Shown here piece by piece: positions 7,359 through 14,937 of a DNA stretch of 38,243 nt. The stretch's first letter is position 1. Every line of letters starts with the position of its first letter. The notes below the pieces were generated by a model. The model was not told where the DNA came from, did no database searches, and saw only the letters and a program-made list of their open reading frames with translations. Made by a program: the position numbers and the translations under genes. This DNA is from Acidimicrobiales bacterium (GTDB taxonomy: Bacteria > Actinomycetota > Acidimicrobiia > Acidimicrobiales > RAAP-2): assembly GCA_017883025.1 (NCBI GenBank), contig JADGOH010000080.1, positions 1 through 38,243 on the forward strand, written 5' to 3'.

Positions 7359-9635
7359 GTGGAATGGCTACCGGAGGCGGACCCCGGTCATGCGGAGGAC
7401 GACGGGACGCTGAGCCGCGTCCTGTGCGGGCGGATCGCCGCGCTCGCCCTCGTCGTCTGCAGCATCCTCTTGATGGTGTCCGACCTGGTCATCCCCGGCG
7501 ACCGCTCGGTGCCGGGGCTGCTCGTCAGCTGTGGAGCGTCGATCGCCGTCGGCGTCCTCGCCTGGTGGTTCCCGTGGGGCCGGTTCGGCAGGTGGACGGT
7601 GCTGGCCGTCATCCCGTTCGCCTTCGTGGCCGTGGGGCTGACCTGGGTCTACGCAGACCGCAACGGATTCAACTACTCGGTCACCTTCGTCGTGATCTTC
7701 GCCCTCGTCGGCCTCGCACTCCCACGGTGGACCGCGCTGCGCCTGGCGCCGTTCCTGGTGCTCGCCTACCTGGTCCCCCTGTTCGCGACCACGGGCCCGG
7801 TGGCCACGATCGGGCTGGGGTCGGCCGTATTCGTGGTCCCGATGTGCGTGGTGCTGGGCGAGGCGATCGCCTGGGCGATGCACCGGTTCGCCATCGCCGA
7901 GGGTGAGGTGGCCGAGGGCGCGGCCAGCATCCAGCAGCTGTTCGACGAGGCGCCGATCGGTATCTCAAAACTCGGGCTCGACGGACGCCTCCTCGAAGTG
8001 AACCGGGCCTACGCGGAGATCCACGGCTACCGGCGCGAGGACATGGTCGGCATGGCCATCCGGGACCTGACGCACCCGGACGACCGCGAGGAGAACCGGG
8101 TGAAGATCGAACGCCTGCTGGCCGGTGACCTGGACCGGTTCCACCTGGAGCGCCGCAGCCTCCGCTCCGACGGACGGATCGCCTGGGTGTCACTGAACGG
8201 CTCGGTCGTACGGGACGCCCAGAGCGAACCGGTGTTCATGATCGGGCAGATCGAGGACATCACCGAAAGGCACGCCCTGCGCGACCAGCTGGCGCGCAAT
8301 GCGGTGACGGACCCCCTGACCGGGTTGGCGAACCGGAAGCTCTTCATGGAGCACCTCGACATGGCACTGGCGCAGGCTGAGACCAGGGGACGGCACGTGG
8401 CCCTGATGTTCCTCGACCTCGACCGGTTCAAGCTGGTGAACGACGGCATCGGGCACGACGCCGGCGACCGGTTGCTCCAGCGGGTGGGGCAGCGGTTGCA
8501 GCATGCGCTGCGGCCCGGTGACTTCCTGGCCCGGTTCGGCGGTGACGAGTTCACCGTCCTGTGTGAGGTGACGGGCGAGGAGGACGTGCCCGAGATCGTC
8601 AGCCGCCTGCGCACGTCGATGGCGACCCCGGTGTCCGAGGTCGACTTCGAGCAGTTCGTCACCCTCAGCATCGGCGTGGCGCTCTCCACCACCGCCACCA
8701 TGCTCCCGTCGGCACTGCTCCGGAGTGCCGACATCGCCATGTACCAGGCCAAGCGCTCGGGGCCGGGCCGCTATGTCGTGTACTCGCCCGACGGCGACGA
8801 CGACGCCGGGATGAGCCTGCGCACGTCGAACGAACTCCACCGTGCCATCCAGGAGTCGCAGCTCGTGCTCCACTACCAGCCGTTCGTCGACGTCGAGCGG
8901 CTCACGGTGATCGGGACCGAGGCGCTCGTGCGGTGGCAACACCCGACGCGTGGGCTGCTGCCGCCGGCGGAGTTCGTCGACCTGGCCGAGGAGTGCGGTC
9001 TCATGGTTGACCTGGGCTCCTGGGTCCTGCGCCAGGCGTGCCGGCAGGGTGCCGCCTGGGCTGCGGCGCAGTCCGCCACCGGAGCTCGCCACCGGGCGCC
9101 GTCCATGTCGGTGAACATCTCTCCTCAACAGCTCGCCGAACCCGGGTTCTGCGAGTTCGTCCTGTCGGTGCTCGAGGAGACGGGGTACCCGGCGGACCGG
9201 CTGTGGCTCGAGATCACCGAAGGTGCCCTGCTGCGAGACCCGACGGCGGCCATCGCCATCCTGCGTGCGCTCCGTACACTGGGGGTCCACCTCTCCATCG
9301 ACGACTTCGGCACCGGCTACTCGTCGCTCAGCTACCTGAAGCGCCTGCCCGTCGAAGCCCTCAAGATCGACCGCAGCTTCGTCGAGCACCTGGAGACGGG
9401 CTCGGACGACCGGGCCATCGTCGAGGCGATCGTGGCACTGGGCCGCACGCTGGGGCTCCACGTGGTGGCCGAGGGCATCGAGCGGCCGGGCCAGGCCATC
9501 GAGCTCGCCGCCCGGGGCTGCCACGTCGCCCAGGGGTTCCTCTACGGCCGGCCGGTCGACCCGAGTGTCATCGGCCCGAGCCTGCCCGTGTCGATCTCCG
9601 ACTGGCTGACCGGGAACCGCCTCACGGCCGTGTGA
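7359..9635 (+). CDS. Membrane PAS-GGDEF-EAL cyclic-di-GMP protein
   Basis: This 758-residue protein combines a membrane sensor with c-di-GMP synthesis and breakdown. The first ~185 residues hold about six hydrophobic helices (IAALALVVCSILLMVSDLVI is the first). A PAS domain follows at about 190-305, ending in IEDITERHALRDQL. The GGDEF domain has an intact motif at 394-398, preceded by RPGD in the I-site position. The EAL domain carries EALVRW (521), NISPQQ, EITEG, DDFGTGYSS and KIDRSFV. All catalytic signatures are present. No ATG precedes the first membrane helix in frame. GTG 7359 lacks a Shine-Dalgarno at normal spacing but coincides with the start predicted from the sigma-28-like promoter, so a leaderless start is likely; CTG 7410 after GGAGG is an alternative. 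It is divergent from the S1P-lyase-like gene. Confidence 0.87.
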   Translation: MEWLPEADPGHAEDDGTLSRVLCGRIAALALVVCSILLMVSDLVIPGDRSVPGLLVSCGASIAVGVLAWWFPWGRFGRWTVLAVIPFAFVAVGLTWVYADRNGFNYSVTFVVIFALVGLALPRWTALRLAPFLVLAYLVPLFATTGPVATIGLGSAVFVVPMCVVLGEAIAWAMHRFAIAEGEVAEGAASIQQLFDEAPIGISKLGLDGRLLEVNRAYAEIHGYRREDMVGMAIRDLTHPDDREENRVKIERLLAGDLDRFHLERRSLRSDGRIAWVSLNGSVVRDAQSEPVFMIGQIEDITERHALRDQLARNAVTDPLTGLANRKLFMEHLDMALAQAETRGRHVALMFLDLDRFKLVNDGIGHDAGDRLLQRVGQRLQHALRPGDFLARFGGDEFTVLCEVTGEEDVPEIVSRLRTSMATPVSEVDFEQFVTLSIGVALSTTATMLPSALLRSADIAMYQAKRSGPGRYVVYSPDGDDDAGMSLRTSNELHRAIQESQLVLHYQPFVDVERLTVIGTEALVRWQHPTRGLLPPAEFVDLAEECGLMVDLGSWVLRQACRQGAAWAAAQSATGARHRAPSMSVNISPQQLAEPGFCEFVLSVLEETGYPADRLWLEITEGALLRDPTAAIAILRALRTLGVHLSIDDFGTGYSSLSYLKRLPVEALKIDRSFVEHLETGSDDRAIVEAIVALGRTLGLHVVAEGIERPGQAIELAARGCHVAQGFLYGRPVDPSVIGPSLPVSISDWLTGNRLTAV

Positions 9636-9853
9636 GCTCGGCGGCAAGCGGACCGGCCCGCAGGGTGCTCGTGCCCTCGTTGGTGGGCGTCTCCGCCACC
9701 GGCTGCCGTCGAGCCCGTCGCGGAGTGGGCCCGGGGACGACAAGGCCGACCCGGATGGTTGGTGGACCCTGGATCGGGTAGGGGCGAGTCACGCAGTCGC
9801 ATCTCGCGACCTGCTCACACGAGCCGCGGTCAGCCGCCACTGGAGAACCAGCC

Positions 9854-10501
9854 GTGACCGACTCGACCGCGCTGTCCGTCCGCTCACCCGACCGGAGGCG
9901 GCGGGTGCGCGGCGTTCGCCCCGAGGAGATCCGGGGCCGCTCGGCAGGGGTGACCGTAGGCGCGGTGGCCGGCCTGGTCTGGGCGGCCTCGACCGAGCCG
10001 GCGCTCAGCACCGCTGTCTGGGCGCCCATGCTCGCAGTCGGCGCGACGATCTCCATGGTGCTGATCGTCGGTGCTGCCCGTCTGCGCCGTACCGCGATCG
10101 GATTGCCGGTGCCGGTGCCCGACAGCCCCGACCGGCCCGCGTGGCGCCTGCGCGTTGCCTTCGTGATCGCAGCTGAATGCGTCGCCATCATCGCCGCCGT
10201 CAACATCCTCGGCGCCACCGGCCACTCGCACTGGATGCCGGCCACGGTCTGCGCCGTGGTCGGACTGCACTTCGCCCCCCTGGGCCGACTGTTCCAGGTC
10301 CCGCTGTACTACGGCACGGCGGTCGCTCTGTGCTCGGTCGCTGCTACGACGGCCATCGTGGGAGAGGTGGGCACTTCCGCATCGACATGGACGTCGATAC
10401 CTGGATTCGGCGCAGGGCTGACCTTGTGGGCTACCAGCGCCACCCTGCTGGTGGGTAGCACCGCGCTCGTCCACCAGGCGAGCGCACGCCCGGACGACTG
10501 A
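9854..10501 (+). CDS. Small integral membrane protein of unknown function
   Basis: A 215-residue protein with a basic, Arg-rich cytoplasmic N-terminus of about 30 residues and about six hydrophobic segments (for example VGAVAGLVWAAS, MLAVGATISMVLIVGAA, FVIAAECVAIIAAVNIL and a C-terminal GLTLWATSATLLVGSTAL). The central GHSHWMPATVCAVVGLHFAP contains the only concentrated polar, His-bearing motif. I do not recognise the family. GTG 9854 is chosen because GGAG lies eight bases upstream. It is separated by 218 bases from the GGDEF-EAL gene and by 351 from the copper gene, so it appears monocistronic. The 218-base leader holds no convincing gene. Confidence 0.7.
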   Translation: MTDSTALSVRSPDRRRRVRGVRPEEIRGRSAGVTVGAVAGLVWAASTEPALSTAVWAPMLAVGATISMVLIVGAARLRRTAIGLPVPVPDSPDRPAWRLRVAFVIAAECVAIIAAVNILGATGHSHWMPATVCAVVGLHFAPLGRLFQVPLYYGTAVALCSVAATTAIVGEVGTSASTWTSIPGFGAGLTLWATSATLLVGSTALVHQASARPDD

Positions 10502-10852
10502 CCGAACTCGGCAGTCGTTGCGATGAGGATGGCCTCCGTTCGGCGGCAACGGTGACGGCCGCTCCTGAACGCCAGACACCGCCACGCCGGCGGGTGGGGA
10601 GATCAGGCGTGCGCAGTCCCACCCGCGGACCGCTGTTCTCACCGTGCAGCCGAGCACACCTCCCTCTGACGGTACGACGCGGACGCGTCGCTGGACCTGC
10701 ACCCGGGGGTGCCATCATGGGGTCGTGTGGGTCGCGACCCGCCCGGTTGCGACCGTGGTCGCGTGCCGGACGGGTGCGCCGTGTCCCGCCTCACGACGAG
10801 TCGAAGCGGAGTCGGATGCCCAGGTTGTTCCTCGCCCGGTGGTGAGCAGCCC
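10502..10852. promoter_or_regulatory. 351-base leader of the CopCD gene with two related palindromes
   Basis: I see no convincing gene here. It contains GGGTCGCGACCC, a perfect 12-base palindrome (10729-10740), and GCGACC-GT-GGTCGC (10749-10762), built from the same half-site. Their centres are 21 bases apart, two helical turns. They may be a tandem operator for a metal-responsive or TetR-type repressor, or they may pair in RNA. The regulator is not in the window. Confidence 0.4.
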
Positions 10853-12640
10853 ATGACGACGAAGGACCCGGGCGCGCCCGGCGTGGCGCCGGCCACCCCC
10901 GGGATGCGCTCGCACGGTCGACGGCCCACCGGGCGGATCCTCGCCGCGCCGGTGGTCGTCCTCGCCCTGCTCCTCGTAGCGTCGGGCACGGCGGCGGCGC
11001 ACGCCCGACTGGTCACCACCGACCCGGCGGCATCCGCGGTCCTGCTCGTGCCCCCGGGCCAGGTCGTGCTCCGCTTCGACGACGTGGTGACGGTGGACGC
11101 CGGGTCGCTGCGTGTGTTCGGCCCGGGCGGGAAGCGGGTGGACGACGGTGGAGCCCACCACCCGGGTGGGAACGACCATGCCGTGTCCGTGGGGCTGCCG
11201 GCCGACCTCGGCCGGGGGTCGTACGTCGTGGGGTGGCGGGTGATCTCCGACGACGGCCACCCGGTGCACGGCGCGTACGTGTTCTCGATCGGGTCCGACC
11301 GGGGGGCGGTGCAGGCCGCCGTGGTGGCGGGCGCACTGGCCACCGAATCAGGCAGTCCCGGCGTGGGGGCGGTCGCCGGACTCCTCCGGTGGGCGGGATA
11401 CGCCGGTCTGCTGACCCTGGTCGGGTTGGCCCTGATGGTCAGCGTCGCCTGGCCCGAGGGCGGTCGGACGCGACGAGTCGGACGGATCCTCTGGTCGACG
11501 TGGACGGTGGTGCTCGTCGCCACCGTGGCCGGCATCGCCATCGAGGGCGTCTACGGTGCGTTGCTCCCGCTGAGGGACGTGTTGCGGCCGTCGCTCGCCG
11601 ACGAGGTGCTCCATACCCGGTTCGGGCAGGCCGGGATCCTGCGGGCGGCCCTCGTCCTTGCGTTCGTGCCGGTGCTGCTCGGGATCGGTGGCCGCTTCGG
11701 CGACACGTCGCGGTCCCGGCGGTGGCTCCTACCGCTGACGGCGGCACTCGGGCTGGCGCTCCTCGTGGCCACCGGCCTGGCCGGGCACGCCTCGACGGGT
11801 ACCAGTCCGGCGCTCGGCGTCGCGCTCGACGTGGTCCACCTGTCGGCCGGGTCGATCTGGGTGGGCGGCCTCGTCCTGCTCGCCGTGTCCCTTCTCGGCC
11901 GGGCGTCGACGGTCCCGCAGCCTGCGCATCCCGGCGCGGCCACCCGTACCGTCTCGGCCTGGATCCTGGCCGCTGTGGCGCTGGTCGTCGTCAGTGGCAC
12001 TGCCCAGGCGGTACGGCAGGTGGGCAGCCGGTACGCCCTGTTCCACACCACGTACGGGTGGACGCTGGTGCTCAAGGTCCTGGTCGTCGGGGTACTCATC
12101 GGGCTCGGGGCGCTGAGCCGGCGCCTGGTGCGCGGGTCGTGGGGACTCCGGCATCGGATCCGCACCGAGGGGACGCACCCGGACGTGGAGGGAGTGCTGA
12201 CCCGTCGGCGCGGCCTCGGGCGGACGGTCGTCGCCGAGCTCGCCGTCGTGCTCGTGGTCCTGGCCGTGACCGCGCTGCTGGTGAACGACGTCCCGGCCAA
12301 GCAGGCCGCCGGGCTGCCCTTCACCGCGTCGGTGACGACGGCCGGTGTCGAGGTCAATGCCATCGTCGACCCGGCCCGTGCCGGAATCGGCAACGAGATC
12401 CACGTCTACGTCCTGAGCGCGCTCGGCACGCCCGAGGCAGTCCTCGGGCTCGGCGGTGTGCTGCGGCTGCCGTCCCAACGTCTCGGTCCGCTGCCGGTGC
12501 CCCTGCACGTGAGCGGACCCGGCCACTACTACGCCACCGACGTGCGCATCCCGGTGGCAGGGACGTGGGTCCTCACGTTCACGGTCCGGACCGCCTCGGG
12601 CGCAGTCGGCTCGGTGTCCCTGCGGCTACCCGTCCACTGA
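10853..12640 (+). CDS. CopC-CopD fusion copper-uptake/resistance protein
   Basis: This 595-residue membrane protein joins a periplasmic-type CopC domain to a CopD membrane domain, as in YcnJ-like copper importers. A signal segment (about residues 28-49) ends in AAA followed by His50. After cleavage that His becomes the N-terminal copper ligand typical of CopC, and the partner ligands are visible in SDDGHPVHG (Asp134, His136). The CopD part has about eight membrane helices and the GHASTG and VVHLSAGSIWVGGL signatures. A final ~100-residue beta-rich extracytoplasmic domain (TTAGVEVNAIVDPARAG onward) resembles YtkA/FixH-like copper-protein tails. ATG 10853 has GGTGAG seven bases upstream; longer in-frame starts lack a signal peptide. 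It is a single gene, with palindromes upstream suggesting control by its own repressor. Confidence 0.88.
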   Translation: MTTKDPGAPGVAPATPGMRSHGRRPTGRILAAPVVVLALLLVASGTAAAHARLVTTDPAASAVLLVPPGQVVLRFDDVVTVDAGSLRVFGPGGKRVDDGGAHHPGGNDHAVSVGLPADLGRGSYVVGWRVISDDGHPVHGAYVFSIGSDRGAVQAAVVAGALATESGSPGVGAVAGLLRWAGYAGLLTLVGLALMVSVAWPEGGRTRRVGRILWSTWTVVLVATVAGIAIEGVYGALLPLRDVLRPSLADEVLHTRFGQAGILRAALVLAFVPVLLGIGGRFGDTSRSRRWLLPLTAALGLALLVATGLAGHASTGTSPALGVALDVVHLSAGSIWVGGLVLLAVSLLGRASTVPQPAHPGAATRTVSAWILAAVALVVVSGTAQAVRQVGSRYALFHTTYGWTLVLKVLVVGVLIGLGALSRRLVRGSWGLRHRIRTEGTHPDVEGVLTRRRGLGRTVVAELAVVLVVLAVTALLVNDVPAKQAAGLPFTASVTTAGVEVNAIVDPARAGIGNEIHVYVLSALGTPEAVLGLGGVLRLPSQRLGPLPVPLHVSGPGHYYATDVRIPVAGTWVLTFTVRTASGAVGSVSLRLPVH

Positions 12641-12665
12641 CCGCCCGCTCCCCGAGCCGGCGGGG

Positions 12666-13916
12666 TCAGGGTCGCCGGCCGTTGGGCATGACGTCGGTCA
12701 TGCCCCACTGGCTGACTGCGTTCAGCTGCACGTGGTCGCCGGTCGACTCGACGATCCAGTTGCCACCCACGTAGAGGGCCGCGTGGTACACCGACGTCCA
12801 GTCGGAGGTGTTCGACCCCCAGAACACGAGGTCGCCCGCCTGGAGCTGGTTCAGGGCGACCGGCGTGCCGGCCGTGTGGAACTGGTCGTTCGCCACACGG
12901 GCGAAGCCGATGCCGGCGCCATGGGTCCACGAGGCCAGTGTCAGACCCGAGCAGTCGTAGCCGACCGGACCGTTGCCGCCCCAGATGTACGGCTTGCCCA
13001 GCTGCTGGAAGGCGAAGAGCACGGCCTTGTCGCCGGGGGTGATGCCTCGGAACATCAGGGTCTGCGAACGAGGGCTCGTGCCGACCGCGTCTCCGAATGC
13101 CTCGGCCGTGCCGTTCTGGGCCAGGATCCAGTAGCCCTTGCTGTCGCCGGTGGTGACCAGTCGCGCCGTCGGCTCCCCGGTGGTGCCGGCGCCCGACCCG
13201 TAGAAGCCGGCGTCGCCGAAGGCGAACACCCCGCCGTCGGCGGCGACCATCCAGTAGCCCTTCGCGTCGGCCGTGCTGGTCATCGAGACGATCGGCTGGT
13301 CGAGCGTCAGGTTTCCGGTCGACCCGTAGAACGCGGCGTCACCGAAGGAGAACACACCGCCGTCGGATGCCACCAGCCAGTAGCCCTTCCCGTCGGGGGT
13401 CCGGGCCATGGCCACGATCGGCTTGTTGAGGGCCAGGCTGCCGGTCGACCCGTAGAACGCGGCGTCACCGAAGGAGAACATGCCGCCGTCGGAGGCCACC
13501 ATCCAGTAGCCCTGGCCGGAGACGGTGGGGCCCATGCCGACGATGGGACGGTTGAGGTGGATGTTGCCGGTCGACCCGTAGAACCTGGCGTCGCCGTAGT
13601 TGAAGACTCCACCGTCGCTGGCGACCAGCCAGTAGCCACCCCGGTCCGCCGTGGGCGAGGCCGCCACGAGGGGTTGGTTGAGCGGCCCGACCGGGGCACC
13701 GAACGAGGGCACGCCGTAGGGCTCGACGCCCCCGGTGGGGGTCACCAGCCAGTAGCCGTTCGCCACCGGCGAGGGGAGGCTGCCGTGGGGCACGACGGCG
13801 GCCCCTGCGGTTCCGGGCCGGGCGGTGCCCAGGGCGAGGCCGGTGGCCAGTCCGACGGCCAGTCCGGCCGCGATCAGTGCGGCGACCCCCCTGCCCCAGA
13901 AACGCCTTGCCTGCAT
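12666..13916 (-). CDS. Exported NlpC/P60 (C40) peptidase with GYW repeats
   Basis: This 416-residue secreted protein has a signal peptide (about 1-38, ending AGA), six GYW-type repeats (about residues 54-278) and a C-terminal NlpC/P60 domain. The peptidase has Cys322 in GYDCSG, His378 in SVYHAALYVGG and a downstream polar residue near STGDH, so it should cut peptidoglycan stem peptides. The repeats run GYWLVASDGGVFSFGDAAFYG with a 42-residue period, a family common in Acidimicrobiia and of unknown function, probably a cell-surface binding module. ATG 13916 has GGAGGT at good spacing. A sigma-28-type promoter lies upstream, giving a leader of about 65 bases, so this wall enzyme is predicted to be co-expressed with the two c-di-GMP enzymes. 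Confidence 0.9.
   Translation of the reverse strand: MQARRFWGRGVAALIAAGLAVGLATGLALGTARPGTAGAAVVPHGSLPSPVANGYWLVTPTGGVEPYGVPSFGAPVGPLNQPLVAASPTADRGGYWLVASDGGVFNYGDARFYGSTGNIHLNRPIVGMGPTVSGQGYWMVASDGGMFSFGDAAFYGSTGSLALNKPIVAMARTPDGKGYWLVASDGGVFSFGDAAFYGSTGNLTLDQPIVSMTSTADAKGYWMVAADGGVFAFGDAGFYGSGAGTTGEPTARLVTTGDSKGYWILAQNGTAEAFGDAVGTSPRSQTLMFRGITPGDKAVLFAFQQLGKPYIWGGNGPVGYDCSGLTLASWTHGAGIGFARVANDQFHTAGTPVALNQLQAGDLVFWGSNTSDWTSVYHAALYVGGNWIVESTGDHVQLNAVSQWGMTDVMPNGRRP
13080..13757 (-). repeat. Six tandem GYW repeats within the NlpC/P60 gene
   Basis: Each unit encodes GYW(L/M)V followed by a DGG-F-FGDA-FYGS block. The three central units are exactly 126 bases (42 codons) apart; the outer units are 40-41 codons and more diverged. 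The near-identical central copies suggest recent internal duplication. Confidence 0.85.
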
Positions 13917-13938
13917 GCCCCTACCTCCGACCGCGATG

Positions 13939-13980
13939 GTGACCATGGCGGTCACACCGAGAGTGGTTACACAGCCACTC
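13939..13980 (-). promoter_or_regulatory. Inverted repeats in the NlpC/P60 leader
   Basis: Two short inverted repeats lie between the predicted transcription start and the gene: GTGACC-N5-GGTCAC (13939-13955) and GAGTGG-N8-CCACTC (13961-13980). They could be a protein operator or leader hairpins. No known riboswitch consensus was recognised. Confidence 0.35.
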
Positions 13981-13988
13981 AAGGTGGT

Positions 13989-14016
13989 GTATCGGCCGGG
14001 TCGGGCCCGATCTTGA
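13989..14016 (-). promoter_or_regulatory. Sigma-28-type promoter of the NlpC/P60 gene
   Basis: On the minus strand TCAA (14016-14013) is followed after sixteen bases by GCCGATAC (13996-13989). This is the best -10 match of the three in the window, seven of eight to GCCGATAA. Spacing is identical to the two GGDEF-EAL promoters. Confidence 0.65.
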
Positions 14017-14080
14017 GCGGGTGTTCCCGCGCGTCCCGGTCGTGCCTGTCCCGAAGGACCGGCCGGTCGAGCCGACCCGG

Positions 14081-14875
14081 TCAGCCGACGGTGGCGATGC
14101 CTCCGTCGACGGGGATGATGGCTCCCGTCAGGTAGGAGCCGGCCCGCGACGCCAGGAAGAGGGTGACACCTGCCATGTCGTCCGGTCGGCCGATGCGCTT
14201 GAGCGGCGCGGAGGCGGCGATCTGCTCGCCGAAGGCGTCGAGGGTGGCCGCCATCATCTTCGACTCGAAGGGGCCCGGCGCCACGGCGTTCACGGTGATC
14301 CCCGGGGCCAGGTGCCGGGCCAGGTGCCGGGTGAGCTGGTGGACGGCCGCCTTGGACGCCGAGTAGGAGTACGACTCGAGCACCGGTACGTGGATGCCGT
14401 CGATCGAGCCGATGTTGATCACCCGGGCGGGGTCCTCGGCGGTCGACGCCGCCTCCAGCATCGGCAGGAAGAACTTCGTGGTGTGGAACACGCCCTGGAC
14501 GTTCAGGTCGAGGACCCGCTCCCACGAGGCGGTGTCGTGCTCGGCGAGCGGTGCCCCCCAGGTGGCACCGGCGTTGTTGACCAGGACGTGGACCCGGTCG
14601 TGGTCGGCTGCCACCGCCTCGGCGAAGATCCGGGCTCCTTCCTCGGTCGACAGGTCGGCAGCCAGCCCCGAGCACGTGCCGAAGGCGGACAGCTCGGCCA
14701 CGGCGGCATCGACGGCGGCGGCCTTGCGGGAGGCGATGACCACCTCGGCGCCGGCGGCCACGAAGCCCCCGGCGATCATGCGGCCGATGCCCCGGGAACC
14801 GCCGGTGACCACGACGGTCTTGCCGGCGACGTCGAAGAGCACGTGCGGGGGGGTGGGGGTGGTGGGCTCGCTCAT
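14081..14875 (-). CDS. SDR-family oxidoreductase, RhlG/FabG-like
   Basis: A 264-residue classical short-chain dehydrogenase, presumably NADP-dependent and reducing a 3-keto group or oxidising a secondary alcohol. The cofactor loop is TGGSRGIG (about residues 23-30), followed by NNAG, the active-site Ser in INIGSIDG and YSASK with the catalytic Tyr and Lys. The stretch from INIGSIDG through YSASKAAVHQLTRHLA to APGPFESKMM is close to the RhlG subgroup. The start is ATG 14875; the ribosome-binding site is weak. It is divergent from the acyl-CoA dehydrogenase across only 62 bases, which hold a palindrome, so the two may be co-regulated in fatty-acyl or related metabolism. Exact substrate unknown. 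Confidence 0.85.
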   Translation of the reverse strand: MSEPTTPTPPHVLFDVAGKTVVVTGGSRGIGRMIAGGFVAAGAEVVIASRKAAAVDAAVAELSAFGTCSGLAADLSTEEGARIFAEAVAADHDRVHVLVNNAGATWGAPLAEHDTASWERVLDLNVQGVFHTTKFFLPMLEAASTAEDPARVINIGSIDGIHVPVLESYSYSASKAAVHQLTRHLARHLAPGITVNAVAPGPFESKMMAATLDAFGEQIAASAPLKRIGRPDDMAGVTLFLASRAGSYLTGAIIPVDGGIATVG

Positions 14876-14902
14876 GGCAGGCGACGGTACCCCACTGCGG
14901 CC

Positions 14903-14915
14903 ACGTTGGTAACGT
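14903..14915. promoter_or_regulatory. Palindromic operator candidate between SDR and acyl-CoA dehydrogenase
   Basis: ACGTT-GGT-AACGT is a perfect five-base inverted repeat in the 62-base divergent region. It overlaps TAACGT (14910-14915), a plausible -10 box for the plus-strand gene, so a bound repressor would block it. The regulator is not identified. Confidence 0.4.
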
Positions 14916-14937
14916 CCCGGGCCATGGGAGACCCGAC

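Noticed and set aside
9796-9810. GTCGC-N5-GCGAC inverted repeat before the small membrane protein
   Set aside because: Five-base GC arms are common by chance in this base composition, and there is no partner site or promoter context.
10644-10856. Possible 70-residue Cys/His-containing leader protein ending in an ATGA overlap with copCD
   Set aside because: No ribosome-binding site or homology, Arg/Thr/Val-rich composition, and it lies over the palindromic region. The overlap may be chance.
12641-12665. Hairpin between copCD and the NlpC/P60 gene
   Set aside because: Only five imperfectly placed pairs (CCCGC/GCGGG) with a long loop; not convincing as a terminator.
13080-13757. Regular 126-base repeats as a CRISPR array
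   Set aside because: The repeats are in frame, encode GYW units and have no distinct spacers; no cas genes.
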